Shown here in pieces: positions 34,801 to 47,900 of a stretch of 64,000 bases of DNA (position 1 is its first letter; each line of letters opens with the position of its first letter). This stretch comes from Monodelphis domestica. Taxonomy: Eukaryota > Chordata > Mammalia > Didelphimorphia > Didelphidae. Under the pieces are notes generated by a model. It did no database searches. It was not told the origin of the DNA and was given only the letters and a program-made list of their open reading frames with translations. A program made the translations under genes and the position numbers. The stretch is taken from the NCBI RefSeq assembly GCF_027887165.1, contig NC_077230.1:327158415-327222414 (forward strand), written 5' to 3'.

Positions 34801-35878
34801 TTGATAATTTCCCTACCTATATCACAAGATTGCTATAAGAATCAGATGAACTAATGAATGTGAAAGTTTTTAAAAAGCAAAAGGCCCCATAAATTGAAGC
34901 ACTATTAATTACCACATCTGGAAATAATAATTCTCATTTATCTGGTACTTAAAGGTTTGCAACGTGCTTTTTATAGCCATTGTCTCACTTGATTCTTGCA
35001 ATGATGATGGATTTAAGTCAAGAGACCTCAGGTTCCAACCCTGTCTCTGTCACTTATTTGCTATTTGACCAATGGCAAATGATTTTTTAACATCTTGGTT
35101 TCATCATCCACAAAACTGACATAATTCTAGCACCGGATACCTTACAAGATGGCTATGAAGAAAACAACATAAACTTAAAAGTGCTACAACAAATGTGAGT
35201 TATCATTAGTGATCTCCTTTTCTCAGTCCCTTACATATAGGAAGATCTTCAGGCTAGAAAAACAAAAAGTTAGTGTGATGCTCATTAGAGAATCCTGGAA
35301 AAAAAGGAGAAAGTCCAGGAGTTAGTTCTCCACTCACACTCAATAAGGAAGAGGAAGCTGATGAGGCCCATGACAGCGATGATAATACCAGGCACGATGA
35401 AGGACAGGCCCCAGGCTGAATCCACCCAGATACCCGCAATCAGGGAGCCCAGAATGTTGCCCACAGATGTATGGGAGTTCCAGATACCCATGATAAATCC
35501 ACGCCTAGAGATGGAAGGAAGAATATAGAGGAGGAGAAAGGAGGCAGAAAGGTTAGCAGCTTAACTCTAGGTTAAGGAGCTAATTGAGACTTTCATTAGG
35601 TATATTTCATCGGATGAGCTCAAAGCCCTTCATCACCAAAGGGGCAATTGAGACCGAAAGAAAGGAAGGAACATAGTCCATATTACCTCATCAGATAGGA
35701 AGAGAATTGAGGGATTTTAACACCTCACAGATGTGTTCTCTCTCTACTAAGTTCCGTTACAGTCCCAATGAAATTACTCCACCATCATTCACCAGTGAAA
35801 TCTTCCACCAGTAAAATCCATATCCACACCTTGGGGTATTATCTCTCTCTCTCTCTCTCCCTCTCTTTCTCACTCTCT

Positions 35879-35948
<70 letters not shown>

Positions 35949-38900
35949 TTCTCTCCTTCCCCCCCTCTAAGAATCCTCCTTCTTTAAGCCTATTCCCATT
36001 TCCTCTTCCTTCCTTTCCTCTCCCCCCATGGTCCATACTCACCTTCCCTTCCCAAACCAGTTACCAATACAGGTCACCACTGCCGGCCAGCCTGTAGTCT
36101 GAGCCAACCCATTAAAGATCTACAGGAAGAGAACATATATGATGGACACAAGTTAACATCAAGGGTCTGGAGTTGAAAATCAAGGAGGGTAATAAAAAAT
36201 TGGAAATGAGATTCTATCCATACTACTTAAATGACCATATAGTAATTCTCTGCAGAGCTAAAAACAAAACAAAACAAAACAAGAAAACCAAATGCCCTTC
36301 TGTTCCTATAACCTCCCAACTAGTGATCAAAGAGCAGAGAAGACAGATTGGATTTGGGGGAATGGCCCAGGGAAGGAGGAAAAATCATACCAGGAAAATG
36401 GATCTGGGAAAGGGAAGGGAACCTGTACCTGAACAATCACGTAGAACCACAGTTGGTGGATGTTCCAGTAATAACCCAGGCCAAAGAGTGAAGTAAAAAT
36501 CCCACTCAGCAGCATGCCAGAAAACAGGTAATATCGGAGGGAAAGTCTCTCCCCAAAAATCCCACTGGAGAAAATTAATCATTTAATCTCATAAGATATT
36601 CCAATCATAAACCAGTCCTGCCACCCAAGCCACAACTCATATCTGGTCTCTTACCCAGCTCCACCCAACAATGGAATAGCTTCCTAAGGAATTTGGAGGT
36701 CTAGATTATAACAAAATGTCTCCCCTCAACATTCATATTCTGATGAAAAATGATTAATCAAGGGCAATTATAAAGGGAAAGTCAGAAAGGGAGCAGTCTG
36801 TGGCAAATAAGGTACAACTCCATCTTTTTGCTAAAAATTAAAAAATCATTGATCAAAGGCAGCCTTGAAAAGGAAAAACAGTTCATAAAAAGGCAGCCAG
36901 AAAGTCAAAAGCAGGCAAGGGCCCTTGGTCTGGGTGATTTGTCAGTGGGGAACATTAAGGGTTGACATGCATGTATTTTTTTTGGTCTCTGCTTTAGCCA
37001 TACCCCCTCTTCCCCATCTTTGGAGTACATACTTAAATAAATATATCAGTATTATTAGAGAAAGGGGACAAAGATCCTGAACTCATGGAAAATTATCCTG
37101 AAACATTCTATGCTAGGGATGGCTGTCTCTCCCTTAATACCTGACGAACATGCCAAGAGCATAGGCAACCAAAAAAGCATCATCCACACCTCCCAGCAAT
37201 TCCTTGTAGTTGTCCTGATCTGAAAACAAATAAGAAAAATGTCTACCCAATCAAATTTCCACAGGATGGGCATCCTATCCAAACTCTTCCAGCTACCACC
37301 ACTACACATTTATTAACCAGGAAAATACTTCTGTAGAAAGTGGTACCTGAACTGATCCTGGAAGGAAATTAGTGATTCTAAGAAATGACAATGAGTAGGG
37401 TATGCACTTCAGTCCTAGGCACAGGAGGGAGATGAAGTACCTTGAATGAGGAAGCTCTAAAAAGCCACTTTAGCAACACTGAACTGTTCATAGAATAAAA
37501 AATACATAGTAAAGCTACAAAGGTAAGTCAGGGCAGGGTTATGAAGGACTTTCAGTGCCAAACAGAGGGATTTATAATTAATCCTGGAACAAATAGAGAA
37601 TCACTGGAGTTTATTGAGTAGGGAAATAAAATGGTCAAATCTGCCCTTTAGGAAAACAAGTTTGGCAACTGTAGGGATAGAATGGGCAGAGACAATGATT
37701 GAAGCTGTGAGACCAAATAAGAGACAACTGTAGTAGTTCAGGAAAAAGGCAATGAGGGTCTTAACATCCAGTTAGAAACGTCCAATGCGATGCAAGACCA
37801 GAGATTAGAAGAGAGACAAGAACTAGATATAGGTCTTAAGAGTCATGAACATAGTGATGGTAATTAAATCTATTTGAGCTGGTGAGGTCACCAAGACAGA
37901 ATATTGTAAGAAAGAAGAAGGGGGCCCAGAACACTCACAGTTAGGGAGCATATTGTGGATGATATTTCAGCAATGAAGACCAAGGAGTGGCCATACAGAT
38001 GGGAAGAGAATCAAGAAAGAGGAGTATCATTACTCAGAGAACAATCAGTAGCAGAAGTTATTTAACAGAATTGTGTTGCAGCAAGGTCAAATGAAGAATG
38101 AGAAAGATACTAAGATATAATAAGCAATCACTGGTGACTTGAACAATGTGTACTACCTACAGGGCACAGAGCTAAGTGCTGGGAAAGACACAGAGCTAAG
38201 ATGACACACATTCCGGTCCTCTTGACAATCTCAGTTTAATCGAGGGATAAGACAAACGCAGATGAATATAATCACTTCTATTACATGGTACATGCACTAG
38301 ATAAGTAAAGGACAATGTGGGCAGTTTTCCATTAGTCATCACAATCCCTATCTACCCCTCTTACTCAAGGCAGACTTTGGGGAAGTATGAAGAGCAGAGT
38401 AGAAAAAGAAGAGTGGGAAGACAGGGCCTGGCTCTTACCAAATGGAGACCAGTTACACCATGTGGTGCTGTTGGTGTAGTTGTTGGGATTCGGTATCTCT
38501 GAACAGTTTCGATGCAGCTCACTCTGGAGAAGCAAAGGATTAGCTTGAGAATCATCCCCACCCATAAGGAGGTCCATCAGCAACAAAATACTGAGCCTCC
38601 TTCTTCTCTAAGATTAATCTCCACCTAGTTAGATACTCCATCCCATTTCCCGCTCAAAACATACTGTTCCTCCCTGCTCCTGATTCCTCACAGGGGCTCC
38701 TGGTCTCTTGTGCCTACCTACACCTCTGGCTGATACCTCATGCAAGGTATATGCACATGAAAAATGAGGCAAGGGGAGCTAGGGAGAAGAGGACTGAGGT
38801 GAAGTTGAGGGGAATACTTCCCTTCACAAGAGAAGAAAACATCTGCCAGATGCCTAAGGATGAATAAAAACCCATCTTTCAGGCTTTGGAGAGCACATTC

Positions 38901-41900
38901 TGCTAGTTGGAGGTATTCCCAGCACAGGGTGTTTCCTCTCACAAGTCACTCTAACCATTACCCCCAGCTTTTCCCTGGCCTCACCTTGACAACGCTGATC
39001 GGCTTCCTAGACATGTGGTAACAGGTGTAAATGAGAAAGGTAAGCAGCAGAATAAGGCCTCGGTACCTGTAACAGAGTGAGATAGGCACCTTAGTCAACA
39101 GAAAGCCATCGCAATTGGCCATACCAATCCACCAGGATTCACAGGAACAGGAATCCACAATTCCATTCCTTAATCACATTCTACAGTGTGTAACAGGGTT
39201 CTCAAGCATAATTTTGTTGGGGTAAAGAGCAACTTGGTCTAGAAATTCATAGAAGCAAATAAAAAAATCTAGGAATATTGAGCTGGATTTCAAAAGAGGC
39301 AAGAGGGGAACCTAAATGTTCTTTATTATTCCTAGATGTGGGAATCAAGTTGGACAAGGAGATAACCCAGCCATACCAGATTTCAACTGTATTATAAAAT
39401 GATAATCATCAAACCCATCTGGTACTGGCTAAGAAATAGAATGGTAGATCATTGGAATAGATGGGGTAATCAATACAAAGAAGGAAATAATAGTAATGTT
39501 CATATAGTAGTATCTGACAAGCTCAAAGTTGTCAGCTTTTAGGACAAAAACCACTGGGGAAAATGGAAAGCAGTTTGGAAGAAACTAGGTATAGCTCAAC
39601 ATAAATATAATAACTTCTATTACCTGATAAGTGAATTGAATAGGTAAAGGACAAATTGCTAAATCCCAATCTCTTTCTCTTTCCAAGTGGCAAGTTTTTT
39701 CATTAATCATCACAATTCCCATCCACTCCTCTTACTTAAGGCAGACTTTGGGGAAGTATTAAAAGAGAGTGGAAAAAGAAGAGTGGCAAGATAGGGCTTT
39801 GCTTTTACCAAATAGAGCCCAGTTACACCACATGGTGCTGTTGGTATAGTTGTATATATTCTATATACCAAGACAAGGTCCAAATGGACACAGTATTTAG
39901 ACATATAGGGTGATAACATAAAGCAAATTAAGGTAAACTATTCAGTTTACCCATCGATTCTATGAATAAGGAAAGAATCTATGACCAAAGAGATAGAATG
40001 CATTATAGGATATAAAATCGATAATTCCAATTGCATTAATCTTTTGCACAAACAAAAACAATGTAAGCAAGATTATGATGAAAGCAGAAAACTAGGGGGA
40101 AATGTTTATAACAAGTTTCTCTGACAAGTCTCATTTCCCAAATATAGAGGATGGATAATATTTATAAGTATCTGAGTCACTCCCTAATTGATAGTGAAAG
40201 GATATGAATAAGTAAATTTAAGATGAAGAAATCAAAGAAATCTATAGTCATATTTTTGAAAAAAAATCTCTAAATCCTTATTGATGAGAGAAATGCAAAA
40301 TAAAATACCTCTGAGGTACTACCCCACACTTACCAGATTTGATGACAGAAAAGGAAAATAATAAATGCTGGAGACAATGTAGAAAAAGAGACACTAATTC
40401 ACTATTAATGGAGTTGTGAATTGATCCAAACATTCTGGAGATCAATTTGGAACTATGCCCAAAGGGCTGTAAAACTGTATGCCCTTTGATCTAACAATAG
40501 CACTACTAGGCCTATGTCCCAAAGAGATCAAAGAAGAAGGAAAAGGACCTATCTGTACAAACATCTTTTTTTTTTAAAAACCTTTACCTTCCATCTTAGA
40601 ATCAATACTGTGTATTGGTTCGAATGCAGAAGACTGGTAAGGGTTGGTAATGGAGTTTAAGTGACTTGCTCAGCTAGGAAGTGTCTGAGGCCACATTTGA
40701 ACCTAGTACTTTCCATCTCTAGATCTGGCTCTCAATCCACTGAGCCACCCAGCTGTCCCCTGTACAAACATATTTATAGAAGCTTTTTTTTGTGGTGGCA
40801 AAGAATTGGAAATTTAGGGGATGCCTATCAATTGAGAAATGGGTGAACAATTTGTGGCATATGATTGTAATGGAATATTATTGTGCTATAAGAAATGATG
40901 AGCAGGAGAGTTTCAGAAAAACCTGGAAAAACTTACATGAATTGAGGCAAAGTTCAAAACTTGAGTATTTTATCTTCTTCCTTCTCCCACAAAATAAATC
41001 CTGTCTTTCCTCCCAATTTCCCTCTTTCTATGGAACCATCATCCTTCCAGTCATCCACATCTTTCTCCCCCTTATGTAAGAATGTTGTGAATTACTTAGA
41101 ACAAGCAATAATTTTGTATGGTTTCATTTTGTGACAGTAATGGTCATCTAGATGTGTGCTTCTACTGATGCTAGGCAGACTCAGGTTTGACCTTGAACAG
41201 ACAAAACCTGCAGTGAGCCAGTTTTTTTTTTAATTTCTTGGCTTTCTTTCCAATCCCAGCTTCTGTAGAAGGCCTTTCCTGGTTCCTTGAACTATTAATG
41301 TTTATCTTTCTGAGATTAATTTCCAGCAACACAGTACATATCTTTTATGTATCTTGTTATTTATATGTTGTCCTTTCCTGTCCTACGTATTTCCATTATG
41401 ATATACTTTCCTTGAGGGCAGAGACTCTTTTTGGTGATTCTGTGTATTAAGAAAACAAAGTGCCTGACATATAAATGCATCTTGACTAAATTTCTAATTC
41501 CTTTTCCACATACTTGACATTTATCATATTACTCCTGAATTGTCTCTTCTCCTAACTAAATCCCAAATTCTTTTAGCTGATTCTCATACAACACAGACTC
41601 AAAGCCTCTGACCATCTCAGCTGCCCTACTTTGGACACTCTCCAGTTTAACAATGGCCTTCAAAAAATGAGAACTGGACAAATCCCATACAACTAAAATT
41701 AGAAGGGAAAGAGTTAATTGGGGGGAAATTACCTTTGCAATATGTTTCTTTGATATATGTCTCATTTCTAAAATGTAAGGCATTGAAATTGTGCATATCC
41801 TTTGAACTAGCAACACCCCTACTAATCCTGTTACCACCAAAGACAGCAAAGATACAAGGAGAGGAACCATGCATTCAAAAATATTTATAACAGCACTTTT

Positions 41901-44900
41901 TATTGTAGCAAAGATCTGAAAACAAAGTATGTGCCCAGCAAATGGGAGGATGGCTGAACAAATTAGATTATATGAATATAATGGAATATTACGATGTTAT
42001 AAGTAATGATAATTGGGAAACTGAGAGGACCATGGGAAGATTTCTATGAACTGAAACAGAGGGAAGTGAGTAAAACCAGGAGAATGACTTATATGATTCA
42101 AATAACATAAAGGAAGATAACTTTGAAAAACTTAAGTATTCTGATTTGTATGATGAGCAATTGCAACTCCAGAAGGCTAAAGATGAAGCATGCTTTTCAC
42201 TTCCTTGTAGAGATGTAAGAACTAGAAATACAGACTGGGTCATGCATACTAAATCATGTCAATATATGAATTCATTTTGCTTGACTGTATTCACTTGTTA
42301 GAAGGGCTTTTATTTTTATCCAAAGGTGAATAAAGATATTGGGCTTACGTAAGAAGAAAAGTTGGCAATGGAGAGTCAAATAAAAAATATTTAAGTACCT
42401 ATTATGTACCAAGCATTGCCCTGAGTTATACAAATATAAAGAATAAGTAAAAATAGTCCTTGCCCTAAAAGAGCTAACATTCTAATAGATAGATGACAAC
42501 ATAAAAACAACTATGTTAGAATAAATACATACAGGATAAATTGGAAATAACATCAGAGGGAAACTAACATTAAGGACTGGGAAAGGCATCCCTCAGAAGA
42601 TTACATTTTAGCTGAAACTTAAAAGGAAACCAGAGAAGGTAAGGGAGGGAAAGCCAAGTAAAAGACAAAGTGAAGAGACAAATGAAGTTTCTTGCAAACT
42701 AGTAGGTGGGTTCCTAATATATACTTGCTAATTGAACTGATGGCAGTATAACCTGGGCCCCCATCAAACGGCACCTGGTCTGGTACCAGAATGGCAATTG
42801 TGCCCCCATTCCAGAATTCCAATGGAAGAATTCATACTGTCTCCTGTTCACTTTCCTTCAAAGTCTAAGCTGGTGTCCTCCAAGGGGAGTCTGCATGGGG
42901 CACCTGGTATGACTCCTTGGAGGGACAGGCACAGGGAAGGGGAAAATTCAGTCCAATGGGAAAGAAGTATGATACCAATTAAAAGACCTTAAAGAGAGGC
43001 TTGTTTTCTTCTAACTAGCTATAAGAACTTAGACAAACTTCATAACCTCCTAATATTAGAGATAATTGCATAAGAGTCAAGTGAGAAATGATACTTTGTG
43101 TGAAAATGTTTTAAAAAGTTATAATAGTTGGGTATGATGATACATGCCTATAATCTTTGCTCTCAGAGGAGACTAAGGCTGGTGGATCACTTGAACTCAT
43201 GAATTCTGAGCTGCAATAGGCTCAAGTCAATTGAGTATCTGTACTGTCTGGCATCAAAATGGCAAGCTCGCAAAAGCAGAAAATGGGAGAGGAACAATCA
43301 GACTTGCTTATGGAGGGGCAAACTAGCACAGGTTGGAAAGAGAGAAAGTCAAAGATTCCATGACAACTGCCAGTGAGATTGGGTTAATAACTGCACGTCC
43401 AGCTGGATAAGATAAAGAGACCCAGTCTCAAAAGGAAAAAATATACATATACTTTTTTATGTTTGGATAAGGCCTGGTTCCTGCCTTCATGGAATTTATA
43501 GTCCAAGTAGGGACAAAAGACACAAAGGAAAGCAATTATATTATGCAATAGTACATAAGTATACTAGCTTGATACAAAACAAAATACTGTGAGGTTGGGC
43601 CCACATCTGATTTCTGCTATTCTTACTCTGTAGGAGAAGTTTAACCCAGATACTGACTCCTTTTCCCAAATTCTCCTCCTGCAACCCCAGTCACCAGGTT
43701 TTCTTCCACTTCATCATAGATTTTTGGACCATTCCTGCCTTCTATATATCCAGATTCCATTACCCTCAGTTTCCCCCTGTCTTTGATTCTCTCTTGCCAC
43801 CCCACCACCCCCAGCCCTAGATAGGGTGATCTGAGGCTCTAAGGGCAGATAGCACAGGGAATATTGGTGTCCTTGTTCCATACCACATGACTTTGGGACA
43901 GAAGGTCTGCCTCTTTCATTAGGCATTGCATACGGAGCCTTGGCATTCTTTCCTACATTCATCTCTCCTAGGGGGACAGACTTCTTTCCTACTATGTAGT
44001 AGTAACAGTTTGCTAGAGATTTTCTATTCCAAGTATTGTCTCTTCTTTCCTGAGAACTCCAAGATCAATGCTTTTGACAAATAAGTCTATAATACAGTGT
44101 TGACTGACTGATTCATCACCCTCTTAATCATGCCAGGAGCAATAGGGCCAGCCATAAAGCTTGATACTGGTGTTCATCGCTGTTAAGGCTTATTACAACC
44201 ATTAAGATACAGTCAAAACCAAGTGGTACATATACCACTCAAGACTTAGGACCTCCCTTAGGACCCCAGGGACAAGATTAGAGGAGCATAAGGTATCCTA
44301 GAGTATTTGGGTTTAAATCCTTCCTCTTCTACTTACTGTGTGACCTTAGCAGGGGGATGCTGATGCCAGCTCAAAACAGAGCTAATTGTTCAGATTTCAG
44401 TGTGATCATTTACACCTTGGAAACAGCAAAGGCTACAAATCAGGGATTACTTATTTTTTTGTCGATCCTTTAGATTTTAGATAGTGTTGGATAAAATGTT
44501 AATAATGCAGTCTATGTGTACATTTCTACCCCTGAGAGATGGTTGTTAAACATTTAACAGCATACCCCTAGATCTTAGGTATTTCTAATGTTCCTTCTCA
44601 CTCTAAATCTATGCTCCTAGGATCCTACCACCTATATTCCCACTATACAACCTGACACCCAAGACAACCAGTAGTGTGACCCAAGGCTTCATAATTATAC
44701 ATGTTTTGTAGCTGGGTTTCCTATATTCCCTTTCTGTTCCTTAAGACTCCCTGTCTGACACCATGATTGATCTTCTTCTAGGAATTTAGAAATTGGGAAG
44801 CTAGAAAGAAATATGGGAATAAGTTCACTTAATTCCCCATCTATGGATGTGGAAAATAAGACCCAAAGAGTCTTACTGATTTGCACTAGGGTAGATCATA

Positions 44901-47900
44901 CCAAATAAATTGCAAAGCCACACTAAGAATCCAGATCTTCTAACCATGCATCAATGTTCTTCTCATTCCTTCATTCCAACTCTTAAAAACCAGGACACAT
45001 GAAGGAAGAGAAGTCAATATTTTGAGGATAAAGAGTAATCATGGAAAGAGGTCTTGGGCAGGCTAGAGATAAGGAATGAAAACTGGTCAGAGTAAGGACA
45101 CTGGCTTTTAGACTGGCTGTCCAACTCTCAGGAAATACAGCTAACTGTCCCTTTGTCAGCAGGGGGTGGCACCTTATCTCCTCCCCCCACCCCAACTTGA
45201 AACTAAAGGTTACTGAATAACCCAATCAGATATGTGGATAAATCAGCTGTTTACAAATTATAAGTTGACGATCCAACTTCCTAGTTCTAGAAATGGAATG
45301 ATTTTATCATTCTGCTTAAGACTTTGCACTAGAAATCTTTCCAGAATTGGAAGAAGGGGAACAATCTATCTCAGAATAACAATAGAGGGGAGACTTTGAT
45401 TCCAGTAGATTAGGGAGGGCAAAAAGTGCGAGAGGAGAACAGATCCAGTTGTCCCAAGTCCTGAGTAAGTTAAGTTAGCTTTCAATGCTAGTTTCCTTAA
45501 CCACCTACTACTGTCACCCAGTCAGTTCAGTTGGTATGTCAAGTCAAATCTTTCTCCCTTCTTCTATGGACATTCTTACTGTAATCCTTCCAAGAAACAT
45601 GGTGGCCAGGGATGTCCACCCCACTAGAGAGAGAGATAAGGCTGCAGGTGACTTGGGCAAGAGCCAAAGAGGAAATTAACTCTGTGGTCTGTCCCGAGGC
45701 ATACCTTTTCCAGGAGTCAGCAGTTCTAAAAATTAGAAAGAAGAGGTGCAAGGCTGAGCTTTGATAAAGCTTTGCTTCCTAAGTAAACCCCAGAGTCCAC
45801 CAGAATGGCTTCCTAAAGGGAGATTCTAGGGGGTGGTAAAAATGATAGCATAAGCCTATAGCAAACCCTGGAAGACAAGCAGAACTATGGCCCTCTCTTC
45901 AGCAATACTGCTACTAGCGATTCAGCTCCATTCCCCACCCCAACTCCACTCCCATCAGCAGAAGAGAGAACCATTAACTTGCCTGCCCAAATAAAGACCC
46001 TTTTCCATAATAGCTTTTGGAAGGTACAGGAGAACAAGGTTTGACAGGTCAGAGTATGCAACATAGTCTGCCCTCACCCCCTACTGCTTTTCACAACTAG
46101 CTGTGAGATCCCAATCATTCATGTATCTGAATCTCTATGCAGAGTGGAATAGAAAACAGGAAGCGGGGGTGGGGAAGGAGAGAAGAGGAGGTACCGAAGG
46201 CAGCTGATGGAAATGACTTCCTTCAATTAAGAGTGGGATTGCTGGGGTTGCTGACATGTCTATGAGCTATAATTATCTCCATCAGCCTTTCTATATTTTT
46301 TCATATGGAAATCCAGCCAAAAGAAGTCTCTCTCCTTCCTCTTCAGAGCATTCCATGATTGTGGAACATCTAGAGGAAATCTTTTTTAAACTAACACTGG
46401 CAAAGCATCATCAAATAGGCAATGCTGTGTTCTGGAAAGATTGTTAGAGTTAGAGTCAAAGAACCTCAGACAAGTCACTTAACCTATCTTGGTCTCAGTT
46501 TCCCCATTTATAAAATGAGGGAGTTAGATCAGATAATATCTAGGGTCCTCTTCAAGTTATGAATCTATGATCTTGTGACTATAAAAATCAAAGAGGAAAC
46601 CAGTAGAGCCCTTATCTGCTTCCTCTAATATGAAATGAGATTCAGTATCTTAGCTTTTGAAAAACAGATTCATTTATGTCAACCACCAGCCTTGACCTGT
46701 TCTGAAAAACAAAGTTAAAATGTCCCTCAGAGCTTTTTCCCTCTTCCCTTTACTGCTCAAGTTTGTGAAATACTCTCTCTCCTCCCTCCCAGTCATCTCC
46801 TATCTAAACAAACCTTCAAACCCTAAGCCCTGTGATGGTAAGTTACTCAAGGCATAGGTCAAGTAGACACAAATATCTTCCAAGATCTTCCAAGGCATCC
46901 TCCAGTTCACTCCTTGATGTTGAGGGGGCAGGCAGGTAGCCAGTCAGATTTCAGGATTAATGAATGATCTATTTCTCCCAGACAATGACTGAGGTGCCAC
47001 CAATCACTGTCTGGGTACTATGGCTCTCACAGCTGACACTAGATGCTCCCTAACTTAGGGGAAAAAAAACCATGGAAGATTAGAAACTGTCCAGCTGCCC
47101 CAGGGGAGCATTATTGACAAACAAAGGACTTCCACATCTCCAGAGAGAATATGACTGGGAAAACCTTCTTGGAAAGAAGCATTTGAATGTTAACCTTGAC
47201 CTTAACTGGATCTAGTGATTCCAGCATAGAGGAGGACATTCCACAATTATACTCAAACCAATCTTTCTTTCTAGCTTTACTTCTAATACTCTCATAAATT
47301 AACCCTAAAAACTACATGGAAACTGGTCTTCCTGACCTTCCACAAACACACCAACCCTTTTTAATCTCGGGGCTTTGAGGCTTGCCCCATCTTCTGCTTG
47401 CCTTCCAGCATCTCACTCCCCTCCAATCCCTCACACCTTATCACTATTTACTAAATTTCAATTCTACCTCCTCAGCATGGTCAGAACCATCTGGGGGCTA
47501 CTACCTACTGCATTCTCCTCCATAGAGCAGTTATTTAAATGTAAATTTCACTTCCCCAACTAGAAGGTAACTTTGAAGGCTGGGACAGTGGTCATATGCA
47601 TTTCTTTTAACACTTCCTCCCCTAGTTTTGGCACATATTAGATGCCATAAATACTTGTTGAATGAACAAATGAATAAAATGAAGCTGAGATAGCTAACTA
47701 GTATTTATTTAAATAGTTAGTTTTGCAAAGAGCTTTACATGTTATGTTACCACAAATCTGTGAGGTTGGTACTATTATCATCTCCATTTTACAGAAGAGG
47801 AAACTGAGGAGGTTTGAGAAGTTAAGGAACTAGTCCTGAATTACACAACTAGTAAGTGTCAGATGCAAAATTCAAACTTAGTTCTTCTCTCTTCCAAGTT

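Larger units (their letters stand above)
39290..40965 (+). mobile_element. Old LINE-1 in SLC37A2 intron 1, with nested insertions
   Basis: L1 ORF2 blocks run in order: accagatttcaactgtatta and ctggtactggctaagaaat (39360-39440), tatataccaagacaagg (39859), aaatgcaaaataaaatacc (40292), gagttgtgaattgatcc (40410) and ctatcaattgagaaatggg (40828). The copy is interrupted by a piece of SLC37A2 (39604-39853) and by a SINE (40565-40759). All frames are broken. Confidence 0.7.

Noticed and set aside
39710..39919. A 69-codon minus-strand open frame resembling SLC37A2 exon 3
   Set aside because: It is the partial duplicate described above. It lacks the acceptor and the first half of the exon and crosses into L1 sequence, so it is not a coding exon.
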